DNA of 64,000 bases from Myxococcales bacterium (GTDB lineage: Bacteria > Myxococcota_A > Bradymonadia > UBA7976 > UBA1532), in assembly GCA_020633465.1 (NCBI GenBank), contig JACKDN010000020.1, positions 102,224 through 166,223 of the forward strand. The letters are read 5' to 3'. Below are positions 15,367 through 23,501 of the stretch, one piece after another. The stretch's first letter is position 1, and the number at the start of each line of letters is the position of its first letter. The translations under genes were made by a program, and so were the position numbers. The notes under the pieces were generated by a model. The model had not been told where the DNA came from. It did not search any database and saw only the letters and a program-made list of their open reading frames with translations.

Positions 15367-18354
15367 GTGAAATCCTGCCCCAGCTGTCAGGCCGAGTTCG
15401 ACGACGCCGCCGAGTTCTGTCCCTACGACGGGTCCAAGCTGGCCGCCGGCGGCGGTGAGGACGTCAGCCTGATCGGCCAGACCATCGCCGAGCAGTTCAC
15501 CGTCGAGCGCAAGCTGGGCCAGGGCGCGGTGGGCACCGTCTACCGGGCCGAGGACACCCAGGGCCGGCGGCCCGTGGCCGTGAAGATCCTCAACCCCGGC
15601 ATCGCGCCCGGCCACGAGGCCACGACGGCGCTGCTGGCGGACGTGCAGGCGGTGACGCGCCTGACGAACCCGAACATCGTGCCGACGCTCGCCCACGGGG
15701 TGCACGGCGATCGGTTCGTCTACCTGGTCGAGCCGCTGCTGGCCGGGCAGAGCCTGGCCCACCGCCTCGAGCAGGAGGGGCCGCTGCCGCCCGTCGCGGC
15801 GGTGCAGGTGGCGCAGCAGCTGCTGGCCGGGCTGGACGCGATGCACCGCGCCGACCTGCTGCACCTGGATCTGAAGCCGCAGAACATCTTCCTCATCCGC
15901 GATCCGCTGGGCATGGAGCGGGCGGTGATGGCCGGCGCGGGCACCTGGCGGGTGCTGGCGCTGGACGCCGCGCCGGTGCGGGCGTCGGGCACCTGCCTGG
16001 CGCGGCCCGAGTACGTGGCCCCGGAGATGGTGGGCGGGAAGGCGCTCGACGGGCGCACGGACCTCTATCTCTTGGGCATCGTGCTGTACGAGATGCTGTG
16101 CGGCCGGCCGCCCTTCCCGGGCACGAACTTCAAGACCACCGCGCGGCGGCACGCGCTCGAGAAGCCGCTCAGCCCGAAGCTGGTGCGGCCCCAGGCCGAC
16201 ATCGACGACGCGCTGGACGCGGTGGTGATGCGGCTGCTCGAGAAGCAGCCGGCGAAGCGCTTTGCGGCGGCGGTCGAGCTGGCCGAGGCGCTCGAGCCGC
16301 TGGGGGGTACGCCGGGGCCGCGCTTGCCGGCCACGTCGGCGACGCCGCAGCCCATCCGGCCGTCGACGGCGCCCGAGGGGTTGGACGCGGACGAGGCCGA
16401 CGCGGCGGCGACGGTGCCCGAGGTGCGGGCGATCGAGGCGCTGGCGGCGGCCCAGCCGGAGCCCGAGCCGGAGCCGGAGCCGGAGCCCGAAGCGGAGCCG
16501 GAGCCGGAGCCCGAAGCGGAGACCGAGCCCGAAGCGGAGCCGGAGCCCGAGCCGGAGCCCGAAGCGGAGCCCGAGCCCGAGCCGGAGCCCGAAGCGGAGC
16601 CCGAGCCCGAGCCGGAGCCCGAAGCGGAGACCGAGCCCGAGCCGGAGCCCGAAGCGGAGCCCGAGCCCGAGCCGGAGCCCGAAGCGGAGCCCGAGCCCGA
16701 GCCGGAACCCGAGCCGGAACCCGAAGCGGAGCCCGAAGCGGAGCCCGAGCCGGAGCCGGAGCCCGAAGCGGAGCCCGAGCCGGAGCCGGAACCCGAAGCG
16801 GAGCCCGAACCGGAGCCCGAGCCCGAACCGGAACCGGAGCCCGAACCCGCGCCCGAGCCGGAACCGGAACCCGAGGCCGAGTCGAGCGACGACGGCGACG
16901 GCGAGGACGAGGACGACGAGGACGACGACGACGCCGCGGCGGCGGCGCCCAGCGCCAGCCGCGGACGTCGAGGCAAGAAGGGCCGCAGCAAGAACCGCAA
17001 GGGGCGCAAGGGCCGGCGCGGGGCGTCCACCGCGCCCACGATCGAGGCCGTCGCGACCAAGTCGGGCGTCGACGCCAAGGCGGCTGCGGCCGCCGCGCCG
17101 AAGGTCGACATCGGCAAGAAGGGCGCGACGGTCGCCGACGAGCAGCGGAGCGAGGGCGATGACCCGGGTGCGCGCGCCGAGGCCGCCTTCGGCGCCGCCC
17201 CGCTGCCGCTGCACCCGACGCCCTTCGAGCCCGCCGCGCCCGTCCCGTCGGTGAAGTCGGACGCGGACGTCGACGACTGGTTCGTCGAGACGACGGAGCA
17301 GCTCGAGAAGAAGCACGCCAGCCTGTCGGTGTACCACTTCCAGGACGAGGAGGAGCGCAGCATCTTCCCCTTCGTCCTGGCGGGCGTCGTCGCCGTGGTG
17401 GCGGTGCTGTTCATCTTCGTGCTGCGGGACGGCGGCGACGACGAGGCGGGCGCCGACGCGGCCGCCATCACCTCGGCGGCGCCCGATCGGGGCACGGCGG
17501 CGGCGATCAGCCCCCGGCCGGACGCCGCGCCGCCCGCGATCGACGCCGCCTCGCCGGCGGCGGACGCCGGCGGCACCGCGACCGACGCCGGCGCCACCGC
17601 GCGCCTGACGCGGCCGTCGACGCCGCGCCGGCGCCCGACGCGGCGGTGCCCCCACCGCGGCCCTCGAGCAGGCGGCCCGCGACGCCCTCGCGGCGCGCCG
17701 CTGGCAGGGCACGGACGACGCGTTGGTGCCGGTGCTGACGCGCCTGCGCGCGGCCGAGCCCAACAGCCGCACGGCGCGCCGCATCGCCGCGCAGGGCGCT
17801 CAGCAGCTGCTCAACGAGGCGCTCGCCCAGGCCCGAGCGGGCGACTACGACGGCGCGCGCGCCAACCTCACCGTCGCGCAGGCCATCTCGCCGGACGACG
17901 CGCAGGTGCGCCGGGCTCAGGCTACCGTCGAGGCCGCCGCCGACAAGGCCGCCGCCGACAAGGCTGCTGCCGACAAGGCTGCCGCCGACAAGGCCGCCGC
18001 CGACAAGGCTGCTGCCGACAAAGCGCGCTGCCGACAAGGCCGCTGCCGACAAGGCCGCCGCCGACAAGGCCGCCGCCGACAAGGCCGCCGCCGACAAGGC
18101 CGCCGCCGACAAGGCCGCCGCCGACAAGGCCGCTGCTGACAAGGCCGCTGCCGACAAGGCCGCCGCCGACAAGGCCGCCCGCGACAAGGCCGCCGCCGAC
18201 AAGCTGGCCAGGGACAAGGCCGCCGCCGACAAGGCCGCCCGCGAGAAGGCCGCGGCCGACAAAGCGGCCGCCGACAAGGCCGCCGCCGACAAGGCCGCCG
18301 CCGAGAAGAAGCGCGCGGCCGCCGACGACAAGAAGGCCGAAGCCCGCAAGCTGA
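15367..18354 (+). CDS. Ser/Thr protein kinase with Glu-Pro linker and membrane helix (frame-disrupted 3' end)
   Basis: Reads from GTG 15367 as 995 residues, but only about the first 745 are trustworthy. Order: short zinc-ribbon-like start (CPSCQAEFDDAAEFCPYDG), kinase domain about 38-300 with GQGAVGTVY, Lys in VAVKIL, HLDLKPQN in place of HRDLKPEN, no standard DFG (ALDAAP) and APE in YVAPEM; then a long Glu-Pro/Glu-Ala linker (about 360-505), a basic patch, and one membrane helix (FPFVLAGVVAVVAVLFIFVL, about 669-688). After about 17600 the native frame is lost, and the tail here (Thr-Arg-Pro repeats) is an out-of-frame reading of Ala-Asp-Lys repeats. The true TPR C-terminus continues in other frames to 18698. 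The catalytic Asp and Lys are present, so activity is possible though atypical. Confidence 0.8.
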   Translation: MKSCPSCQAEFDDAAEFCPYDGSKLAAGGGEDVSLIGQTIAEQFTVERKLGQGAVGTVYRAEDTQGRRPVAVKILNPGIAPGHEATTALLADVQAVTRLTNPNIVPTLAHGVHGDRFVYLVEPLLAGQSLAHRLEQEGPLPPVAAVQVAQQLLAGLDAMHRADLLHLDLKPQNIFLIRDPLGMERAVMAGAGTWRVLALDAAPVRASGTCLARPEYVAPEMVGGKALDGRTDLYLLGIVLYEMLCGRPPFPGTNFKTTARRHALEKPLSPKLVRPQADIDDALDAVVMRLLEKQPAKRFAAAVELAEALEPLGGTPGPRLPATSATPQPIRPSTAPEGLDADEADAAATVPEVRAIEALAAAQPEPEPEPEPEPEAEPEPEPEAETEPEAEPEPEPEPEAEPEPEPEPEAEPEPEPEPEAETEPEPEPEAEPEPEPEPEAEPEPEPEPEPEPEAEPEAEPEPEPEPEAEPEPEPEPEAEPEPEPEPEPEPEPEPAPEPEPEPEAESSDDGDGEDEDDEDDDDAAAAAPSASRGRRGKKGRSKNRKGRKGRRGASTAPTIEAVATKSGVDAKAAAAAAPKVDIGKKGATVADEQRSEGDDPGARAEAAFGAAPLPLHPTPFEPAAPVPSVKSDADVDDWFVETTEQLEKKHASLSVYHFQDEEERSIFPFVLAGVVAVVAVLFIFVLRDGGDDEAGADAAAITSAAPDRGTAAAISPRPDAAPPAIDAASPAADAGGTATDAGATARLTRPSTPRRRPTRRCPHRGPRAGGPRRPRGAPLAGHGRRVGAGADAPARGRAQQPHGAPHRRAGRSAAAQRGARPGPSGRLRRRARQPHRRAGHLAGRRAGAPGSGYRRGRRRQGRRRQGCCRQGCRRQGRRRQGCCRQSALPTRPLPTRPPPTRPPPTRPPPTRPPPTRPPPTRPLLTRPLPTRPPPTRPPATRPPPTSWPGTRPPPTRPPARRPRPTKRPPTRPPPTRPPPRRSARPPTTRRPKPAS
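16459..16880 (+). repeat. Glu-Pro / Glu-Ala codon repeat
   Basis: About 420 bp of GAGCCG/GAGCCC/GAAGCG hexamer-type repeats encoding a (Glu-Pro)n linker with Glu-Ala interruptions between the kinase domain and the membrane helix. The unit pattern recurs with a period of about 60 bp around 16560-16700, consistent with slippage or unequal exchange. Likely a stiff spacer. Confidence 0.9.
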
Positions 18355-18698
18355 TCGCCGACGGCAACCGGCAGGTCAGCGCCGCCGACTACGCCGCCGC
18401 CGAGAAGTCGTTCAAGGCCGCCCTCAAGGCGTACAGCCGCAGCTCGAGCGCGAACGCCGGCCTGGGCAAGGTGGCCTTCGAGCGGGGCGACTACGGCGAG
18501 GCGGTGCGCCACTACAACCGCGCGGTGCGCCTCGCCCCCCGCAACGGCGAGCACCGCGTCAACCTGGGCATGGCCTACTTCCGCCTGAAGCAGTACGCCG
18601 AGGCCAAGACCCAGTGGGAGCACGCCCTGTCGATCAACCCGAAGAACGACCGGGCCGCCAAGTACCTCGCGCTGGTCAAGAAGAAGCTCGGCGGCTGA
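17604..18698 (+). pseudogene. Displaced C-terminal TPR region of the Ser/Thr kinase (three frame changes)
   Basis: Coding pattern continues from the kinase gene but in different frames: DAAVDAAPAPDAAV from 17604; then TAALEQAARDALAARRWQG from 17654, shifted at a run of five C where six would keep the frame; then, after an extra base near 18025 in the Ala-Asp-Lys repeat, EKKRAAADDKKAEARKLIA on to the stop at 18698. The last part has TPR-like repeats (GDYGEAVRHYNRAVRLAPRN, KQYAEAKTQWEHALSINPKN). Joined with 15367-17600 this makes a normal membrane kinase with a periplasmic TPR domain. Either the gene is broken or the sequence has base-count errors here. Confidence 0.75.
17935..18305 (+). repeat. 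Ala-Ala-Asp-Lys codon repeat
   Basis: About 370 bp of 12-bp units (GCCGCCGACAAG and close variants) encoding an Ala/Lys/Asp-rich helix, like TolA-type helical linkers. One frame break (extra base near 18025) lies inside it. Confidence 0.9.
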
Positions 18699-19236
18699 GC
18701 CGAGCCGGCGCCTGCCCGCGGTCCACCGCCCCGCACTTCGGGGGGCGCGCCACCCCCACAACTGACTCGCCGTCGGCCACGACGACGCGCGGCGCCCGCG
18801 GCGCTCAGGCGTCCTCGGCGCTCAGACCATCGGTCCCAACGCCGGTTTCCACGACGCCCCGCCCAGGGCACGGCCCGCCTTCCTCCGTGATGGGGCCGCG
18901 GCGCTCGGACGGGGTGAAGCCGGCCGGCGTGCGGCATCCGCCGTACGTGCCTGAGCGACCGAGCCGCCCGCAGCCGATGCCCGAAGGGCGAGGCGAGGAC
19001 GCGAGGATCGCGAAGGCGCGCCCGAAGGGCGCCGGCCAAGCCGGGGGGTCACAGGGGTGGCCGGCAGGCCCCCCTTGCCGCGCGCTTGCGCGCGGCGGAG
19101 AGACAGTCTGTCCGGTCGAGGCTGCACCTGCTCCAGGACGGCACCCGGACTTCAGGTGAAGGGGCCTGTCTCGTCAGCGGGAGCGTTCGGCCAGCGAGGT
19201 CTCGGTGGTGCAGGTCGCGGACCCGCCCAGCGACGC
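18699..19236. other. 538-bp non-coding gap between convergent genes
   Basis: No supported gene. It separates the convergent kinase and PEGA genes. The right half holds several inverted repeats: CCGCGCGC-TT-GCGCGCGG at 19078-19095 and a nested set at 19100-19172. Nothing recognisable was seen in 18699-18880. Confidence 0.6.
19100..19172. other. Nested inverted repeats, possible structured RNA or bidirectional terminator
   Basis: Outer pair GAGACAG (19100-19106) / CTGTCTC (19166-19172) encloses inner pair CACCTG (19125-19130) / CAGGTG (19153-19158). The left part also contains the small palindrome GACAGTCTGTC. It sits just downstream of both convergent genes. Confidence 0.35.
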
Positions 19237-20340
19237 TCAGAAGCGGCCGCTCCACTGCAGCAGGGCGCCGCCGTCGGCCGTCGGGGCCACCGTCGGGGCG
19301 GCCGCGGGGGCGTCCTCGCGCAGGGCGTCGAGGATCAGCAGCGTGATGCCCGAGCCCAGGGCCGCCGCCCCGATGCCCAGCGCCGGGATGCCGATGCCCT
19401 TGGTGTTGTAGACGTTGGGGCACTCGCGCCGGCCGCGGCCGTCGGTGCAGGTGATCTCGCCGTCGAGGATCACCAGCCACACGCCCGCGCCGGCCGCCAG
19501 CGCGCCGCCGACCGTCAGGCCCCAGCCCACCCCGGTGAAGCCGCTGGTGTCCACCGGCGCCTTCGCCTCGGCGGCGGGGGGCGGCGTCGCGGGCTGCTCG
19601 AGGGGCGGCGCGACCGGCGGCGCCACGGCGGCGCCCGCCGTGGGGTCCAGCACCAGCGTGACCTTCAGCTTGATCGTCTGGTCGAGCGCCGACACCTGGC
19701 GCGTCGCGTCCAGGTACCCCTGCTTGCGCACCACGACGGTGTGCTTGCCCGGCTTCACCTGCAGCCCGATGGGCGTCTGCCCCACCTTCTTCTCGTCGAG
19801 CAGCACGTCGGCCCCGTCGGGCACCGACTCGACCTGCATCGACACCTTGTTCTCTTCGGGCGGCGGGGGCGGGGGCGGCGCCTTCGGCGGCGGCGCCTTC
19901 GCGGCCAGCGCCGGCGTCAGCGCCTTGACCGCCTTCGCCACCGAGCCCTTGACGTCGTCGGCCCCGCACAGCTCGCACACCTGCTTGGCCTTGGTCTGCT
20001 TGTCGTTGGCCGCGTCGTACAGGCTGAGCTCGACGGTGTAGATCTCGTCGTTGTTGACCACGGTGCCGGTCAACGCGAAGCGCGCCCCCGCGGCAAGGGC
20101 CAGCTTCTTGCCGCAGTCGGTGGCCTTGCACGTGCCGTCCACGCCGCTCTTCGAGCCCGCTTCGGCCGCCAGCAGCTTGCCCTTCCCGGACAGCGACTTG
20201 CGCAGCTCGGCGTCGAAGGTGGCGCCGACCGCGCTGGGCACGCCGGAGACGGCCAGGGGCGGCGCCGCGATGGTGGCGTCCTGGGCGAACGCCGGAGACG
20301 CCAGCAGCAGCGGCAACAGCAGGAACGGCAGTCGGTTCAT
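19237..20340 (-). CDS. Secreted or membrane-bound PEGA-domain protein
   Basis: 367 residues with a cleavable signal (MNRLPFLLLPLLLASPAFA), an N-terminal alpha/beta domain of the type that computes a signature value (about 25-130, with CKATDCGKKLALAAGARFAL), a Pro-rich linker, a PEGA domain (about 167-235, VESVPDGADVLLDEKKVGQT, then GKHTVVVRKQGY), another Pro-rich linker and two C-terminal membrane helices. PEGA proteins in Myxococcota commonly sit beside Ser/Thr kinases and phosphatases and are thought to be surface-linked. Start overlaps the PP2C stop by 4 bp, last gene of a four-gene operon. Confidence 0.85.
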   Translation of the reverse strand: MNRLPFLLLPLLLASPAFAQDATIAAPPLAVSGVPSAVGATFDAELRKSLSGKGKLLAAEAGSKSGVDGTCKATDCGKKLALAAGARFALTGTVVNNDEIYTVELSLYDAANDKQTKAKQVCELCGADDVKGSVAKAVKALTPALAAKAPPPKAPPPPPPPEENKVSMQVESVPDGADVLLDEKKVGQTPIGLQVKPGKHTVVVRKQGYLDATRQVSALDQTIKLKVTLVLDPTAGAAVAPPVAPPLEQPATPPPAAEAKAPVDTSGFTGVGWGLTVGGALAAGAGVWLVILDGEITCTDGRGRRECPNVYNTKGIGIPALGIGAAALGSGITLLILDALREDAPAAAPTVAPTADGGALLQWSGRF

Positions 20341-21113
20341 GAATCCTCGGTGACGACGTCGGCCACGACCGCCGTGACGTTGTCCGAGCCGCCGGCGGCG
20401 AGCGCCAGGTCGACCAACGCGCGCGCGTCCGCGGCCGGCCGTCCGAGCTGTTGGAGTTGCCGGCGGATTGTCTCGTCATCGACCAGATCGGTCAAGCCGT
20501 CGGAGCACAACAGGTAGCGGTCGCGCAGGATGACCGTGTCGGTGGCGACGTCGACGTCGACGTTGGGCGACAGGCCCAGCGCGCGGACGATCACGTTCTT
20601 GTAGGGAAAGTGGGCGGCCTTCTCCGGGCCGATGACCCCCAGCCGCAGGTACTCGTTCAAGAGCGAGTGATCCTGCGTCAGGCGGGTCAACTCGCCGTCG
20701 CGCAAGCGGTAGATGCGGCTGTCGCCGACGTGCGCGCGGTGCAGGTGCCGCCCATCGAGCAGCATCGCCACCACCGTGGTGCCCATGCCCTTGCAGGCCG
20801 GGTGATCGGTCGCGAAGTCCAGCACCGCGCGGTTCGCCTCGCGCAGCACGCGCTCGAGGTGATCCATCGCGGGCGCGCGCCGGCGCAGCAGCGCGCGCAG
20901 TCGCCGGGGCTCGGGCAGCCCGTCCTCGAAGGCGCGGGCGAGCGTGCGCACCGTCAGCTCGCTGGCGACGTCGCCCGCCTCGTGGCCGCCCATGCCGTCG
21001 GCGACCGCCACCAGATCGGCCTGCTCGACCCACAGCCAGGCGTCCTCGTTGTGATCGCGCACCTTGCCCACGTCGGTCAGCGCCCCGACGTCCAACCGCA
21101 GGCGGGGCCTCAC
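20337..21113 (-). CDS. PP2C-type Ser/Thr protein phosphatase
   Basis: 258-residue stand-alone PP2C: GKVRDHNEDAW, VADGMGGHEAGD, GMGTTVVAML, AHVGDSRIYRL, TQDHSL, CSDGLTDLV and GGSDNVTAVV are all present, so the two-metal site is intact and the enzyme should be active. Start GTG at 21113 overlaps the response regulator stop by 4 bp (GTGA), which rules out longer frames. It would reverse Ser/Thr kinase signalling; the kinase at 15.4 kb is a nearby but unproven partner. Confidence 0.94.
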   Translation of the reverse strand: MRPRLRLDVGALTDVGKVRDHNEDAWLWVEQADLVAVADGMGGHEAGDVASELTVRTLARAFEDGLPEPRRLRALLRRRAPAMDHLERVLREANRAVLDFATDHPACKGMGTTVVAMLLDGRHLHRAHVGDSRIYRLRDGELTRLTQDHSLLNEYLRLGVIGPEKAAHFPYKNVIVRALGLSPNVDVDVATDTVILRDRYLLCSDGLTDLVDDETIRRQLQQLGRPAADARALVDLALAAGGSDNVTAVVADVVTEDS

Positions 21114-21715
21114 GCGCCCAACCGTTCGGCCAACGCGGCCACGCGCGGATCGGCCGGCGCCAGATCCCACAGCCGCCCCAGGTGCCCCCGCGCCACGCGG
21201 GCCAGCCCCAGCTTCCACAGCCGCTGCGCCACCCCCAGCCGCGCCTCGATGGCCGCGTCGAGCGCCTCGGCGTCGCCCGCCTCCAGCCGCGCCTCGGCCG
21301 CGCTCAGCGCCGCCAGCAGCTCCACCGCCTCGCGCAGCGGCCCCAGCCGCACCGGCTTCACCAGGTAGAAGTCGGCGCCGGCCCGCTCGGCCCGCCCCGC
21401 CGCCTCGGCGTCGTCCAGCGCGGTCAGCATCAGCACCGGCACGCGCCCCGGGTAGCGCAGCTTGAGGTAGCGCGTCGCCTCGAAGCCGTCGAGGCGCGGC
21501 ATCATCGCGTCCATCACCACCAGCGCGGGCAGGTGGTTCTGGCTCACCAGGATGGCCTGCTGGCCGTTGACCACCCAGTCGACGGCGAAGCCGAGGTGCA
21601 CCAGGTGCCGCTCGACCAGGTGCGCCGTCGCGTGATCGTCCTCCACCAGCAGCGCGCGCGGTCGCTCGTCCTCCGGCGCGCCCGGCGGCCCGTCGGGCTC
21701 GGCGTCTTCGCTCAC
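21110..21715 (-). CDS. Response regulator with helical C-terminal extension
   Basis: 201 residues: acidic N-terminal tail, receiver domain (about 20-140) with VEDD, phospho-acceptor in VVMDAMMPRLDG, Thr in LMLTALDD and Lys in YLVKPVRLG, then a 60-residue helical extension without a DNA-binding motif. The GTG at 21715 overlaps the upstream gene's stop by 4 bp. Probably acts by protein contact. No cognate histidine kinase adjoins it; it sits between an exported TldD-like protein and a PP2C phosphatase. Confidence 0.9.
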   Translation of the reverse strand: MSEDAEPDGPPGAPEDERPRALLVEDDHATAHLVERHLVHLGFAVDWVVNGQQAILVSQNHLPALVVMDAMMPRLDGFEATRYLKLRYPGRVPVLMLTALDDAEAAGRAERAGADFYLVKPVRLGPLREAVELLAALSAAEARLEAGDAEALDAAIEARLGVAQRLWKLGLARVARGHLGRLWDLAPADPRVAALAERLGA

Positions 21716-23421
21716 CGCCCCCCCTTCCCCGCCGCCCAGGGCGGATGCAGCACCGGCGCCTTCTCCTTCTCGCGCTGGCTGCGCTGCAGCTCGATCTCCC
21801 GGAACAGCGTCGCCGGCGCCACCGTGCTGACCGGCACGTAGCCGCTCTCGGCCCCGCAGAAGCCGTTGAAGACGCCCATCTCGTCGCTCGTGGCGAGGAT
21901 CTTCCCCACCGCGGTCAGCGGCGTGCCCACCATCTCGACGCCGCGCACCAGCGTCTCGGCCCCCGTCTCGGCGTCCACGCGGTACACCATGCGCGGCGTG
22001 CCCTTGAACGCCTGGTAGCCGTAGTTGCTGGTGTTGGTCGAGCCGCCGGTGATGTCGCGGATGATCAGCCCGTAGGGTTTGCCCTGCCGCTTGGCCTCGG
22101 CGATCAGCATCTTCTTCAGCTCGGCGCGCGGCACCGGCTTCGCCCCCTCGACGATCAGGTTGCCCATGCGCGCCACCGGCCGGTGCGTGCCCTGCGCGCG
22201 CCCGTGGCCGTTGCTCTGGCCCACGCCCTCGATGGGCGTGCGGCTGGTGAGGAAGGTCTCGAGCACGCCCGACCGCACCAGCACCACGTTCTGGGCGGGC
22301 ACGCCCTGGTCGTCGAAGGCGTAGTGCCCGTTCAGGCTCAGCCCCGCGTGCGCCGCCTGCGTGGGATCGTCGCGCACCGTGATGAAGGGCGGCAGGATGC
22401 GCTGGCCCAGCTGGCCCGAGAACGTCTGCCCTTCCTCGTCGTCCTTCTGCCGCTCGCCCTCCAGCCGATGCCCCACCGTCTCGTGGAAGAAGACGCCGGT
22501 CGCCTCCGGCTCGAGGATGGCCGGCCCGGTGTAGGGATCGGCCACCGGGGCCGCCTGAAGCGCCTTCAGATCGGCGATCGACTGGTCGACCATCGCGCCC
22601 AGCGCCTTCGCGTCGGGCAGCTCGTCGGGCGTCTTGCCGTACAGCGTCTGCCCCTGCTCGAGCAGCAGCCCGTCGGGCGCGCGCGCGACCCCCTCGAAGG
22701 CCACCGAGTACAGCACGTGCTCGCGGATGAGGCGCGTGCCCTCGGTCGTGACGAGGAACACCCGCCGCTGCTCGGCGCTGAAGCGCACCGTGCCGTCGAG
22801 CAGGTGCTTGTCGCCGCGGAACTTCGCCGACAGCGCGCGGGCCGCGGCGCGCCAGGCGTCGCGATCGACGCTCAGCTGCTGGGGCGGATCGACGTGCTGC
22901 GCCGGCTCCACGCGGCTGAAGCTGGGGATGTCCTTCTCGACGCGGGTGACCTTGCGCGCCTGCTTGCGCAGGTAGGTGGACAGGGCCTGCTTGTACTGCT
23001 GGTCGGTCTGCAGCCACAGCATGGCGCGCAGGGCGGCCGGATCGTCGTCGAGCGGCGCGGTCTTCGTCGGGCGGAAGCCGGTCAGCTCGACGAAGCTCAG
23101 CTCGTCGTCGGTGGGGCTGCTGTCGAAGCGGTAGTCGCCCACGCGCACGTCGACGGCCACCTTGCGCTCGTGGCGGTCGTCGTCCTGCACCAGCGCGCCG
23201 AAGCGCGCCTCGACGACGATCGAGCGGGCGTCGACCAGGCGGTATCCGATGTAGTAAGGCGGCGGTTGATCGTCGATGCGCAGCTCGGCGCGGCTGCGGC
23301 CGAGCTCGGCGGCCATCGCGTCGAGCAGGGCGCGGCGCTGGTCGGCCTTGGCGGCCGACGCGGCGGCGGGCGCGAGCGGCGCGGCCAGCAGGGACAAGGC
23401 GAGGGACAGGTGCAGGCGCAT
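21712..23421 (-). CDS. Exported TldD/PmbA-family metallopeptidase-like protein
   Basis: 569 residues. An N-terminal signal (MRLHLSLALSLLAAPLAPAA) precedes a TldD-like fold. The zinc motif of TldD is present as FFHETVGHRLEGE (HExxxH plus downstream Glu), with typical C-terminal segments SNGHGRAQGTHRPVARMGNL and IIRDITGGSTNTSNYGYQ. TldD/PmbA proteins are usually cytosolic; here the signal predicts export, a recurrent variant with unknown substrate. Start at 23421 chosen because the signal begins there, with GGAG upstream. First gene of TldD-like / response regulator / PP2C / PEGA, each overlapping the next by 4 bp. Confidence 0.88.
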   Translation of the reverse strand: MRLHLSLALSLLAAPLAPAAASAAKADQRRALLDAMAAELGRSRAELRIDDQPPPYYIGYRLVDARSIVVEARFGALVQDDDRHERKVAVDVRVGDYRFDSSPTDDELSFVELTGFRPTKTAPLDDDPAALRAMLWLQTDQQYKQALSTYLRKQARKVTRVEKDIPSFSRVEPAQHVDPPQQLSVDRDAWRAAARALSAKFRGDKHLLDGTVRFSAEQRRVFLVTTEGTRLIREHVLYSVAFEGVARAPDGLLLEQGQTLYGKTPDELPDAKALGAMVDQSIADLKALQAAPVADPYTGPAILEPEATGVFFHETVGHRLEGERQKDDEEGQTFSGQLGQRILPPFITVRDDPTQAAHAGLSLNGHYAFDDQGVPAQNVVLVRSGVLETFLTSRTPIEGVGQSNGHGRAQGTHRPVARMGNLIVEGAKPVPRAELKKMLIAEAKRQGKPYGLIIRDITGGSTNTSNYGYQAFKGTPRMVYRVDAETGAETLVRGVEMVGTPLTAVGKILATSDEMGVFNGFCGAESGYVPVSTVAPATLFREIELQRSQREKEKAPVLHPPWAAGKGGR

Positions 23422-23470
23422 CGGCGGCAACTCCAGGGGATACGGCAGGCGCGCGAGCGGCCCGCGGGTC

Positions 23471-23499
23471 AGGCTACTGGGACCCCAGCGCGCCGTCAA
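23471..23499 (-). promoter_or_regulatory. Sigma-70-type promoter of the TldD-like operon
   Basis: Minus strand TTGACG (23499-23494), 17-nt spacer, TAGCCT (23476-23471), 50 bp before the ATG at 23421. The spacer holds an inverted repeat (CTGGG-AC-CCCAG, 23477-23488), a possible operator. It ends only 3 bp before the pabB start region on the other strand. Confidence 0.6.
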
Positions 23500-23501
23500 G
23501 G

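Noticed and set aside
17935..18305. CRISPR or satellite DNA
   Set aside because: A 12-bp codon repeat encoding Ala-Ala-Asp-Lys inside a protein gene.
21712..23421. Cytosolic TldD of the TldD/TldE protease
   Set aside because: Clear N-terminal export signal and no tldE/pmbA next to it, so it is reported as an exported relative rather than tldD.
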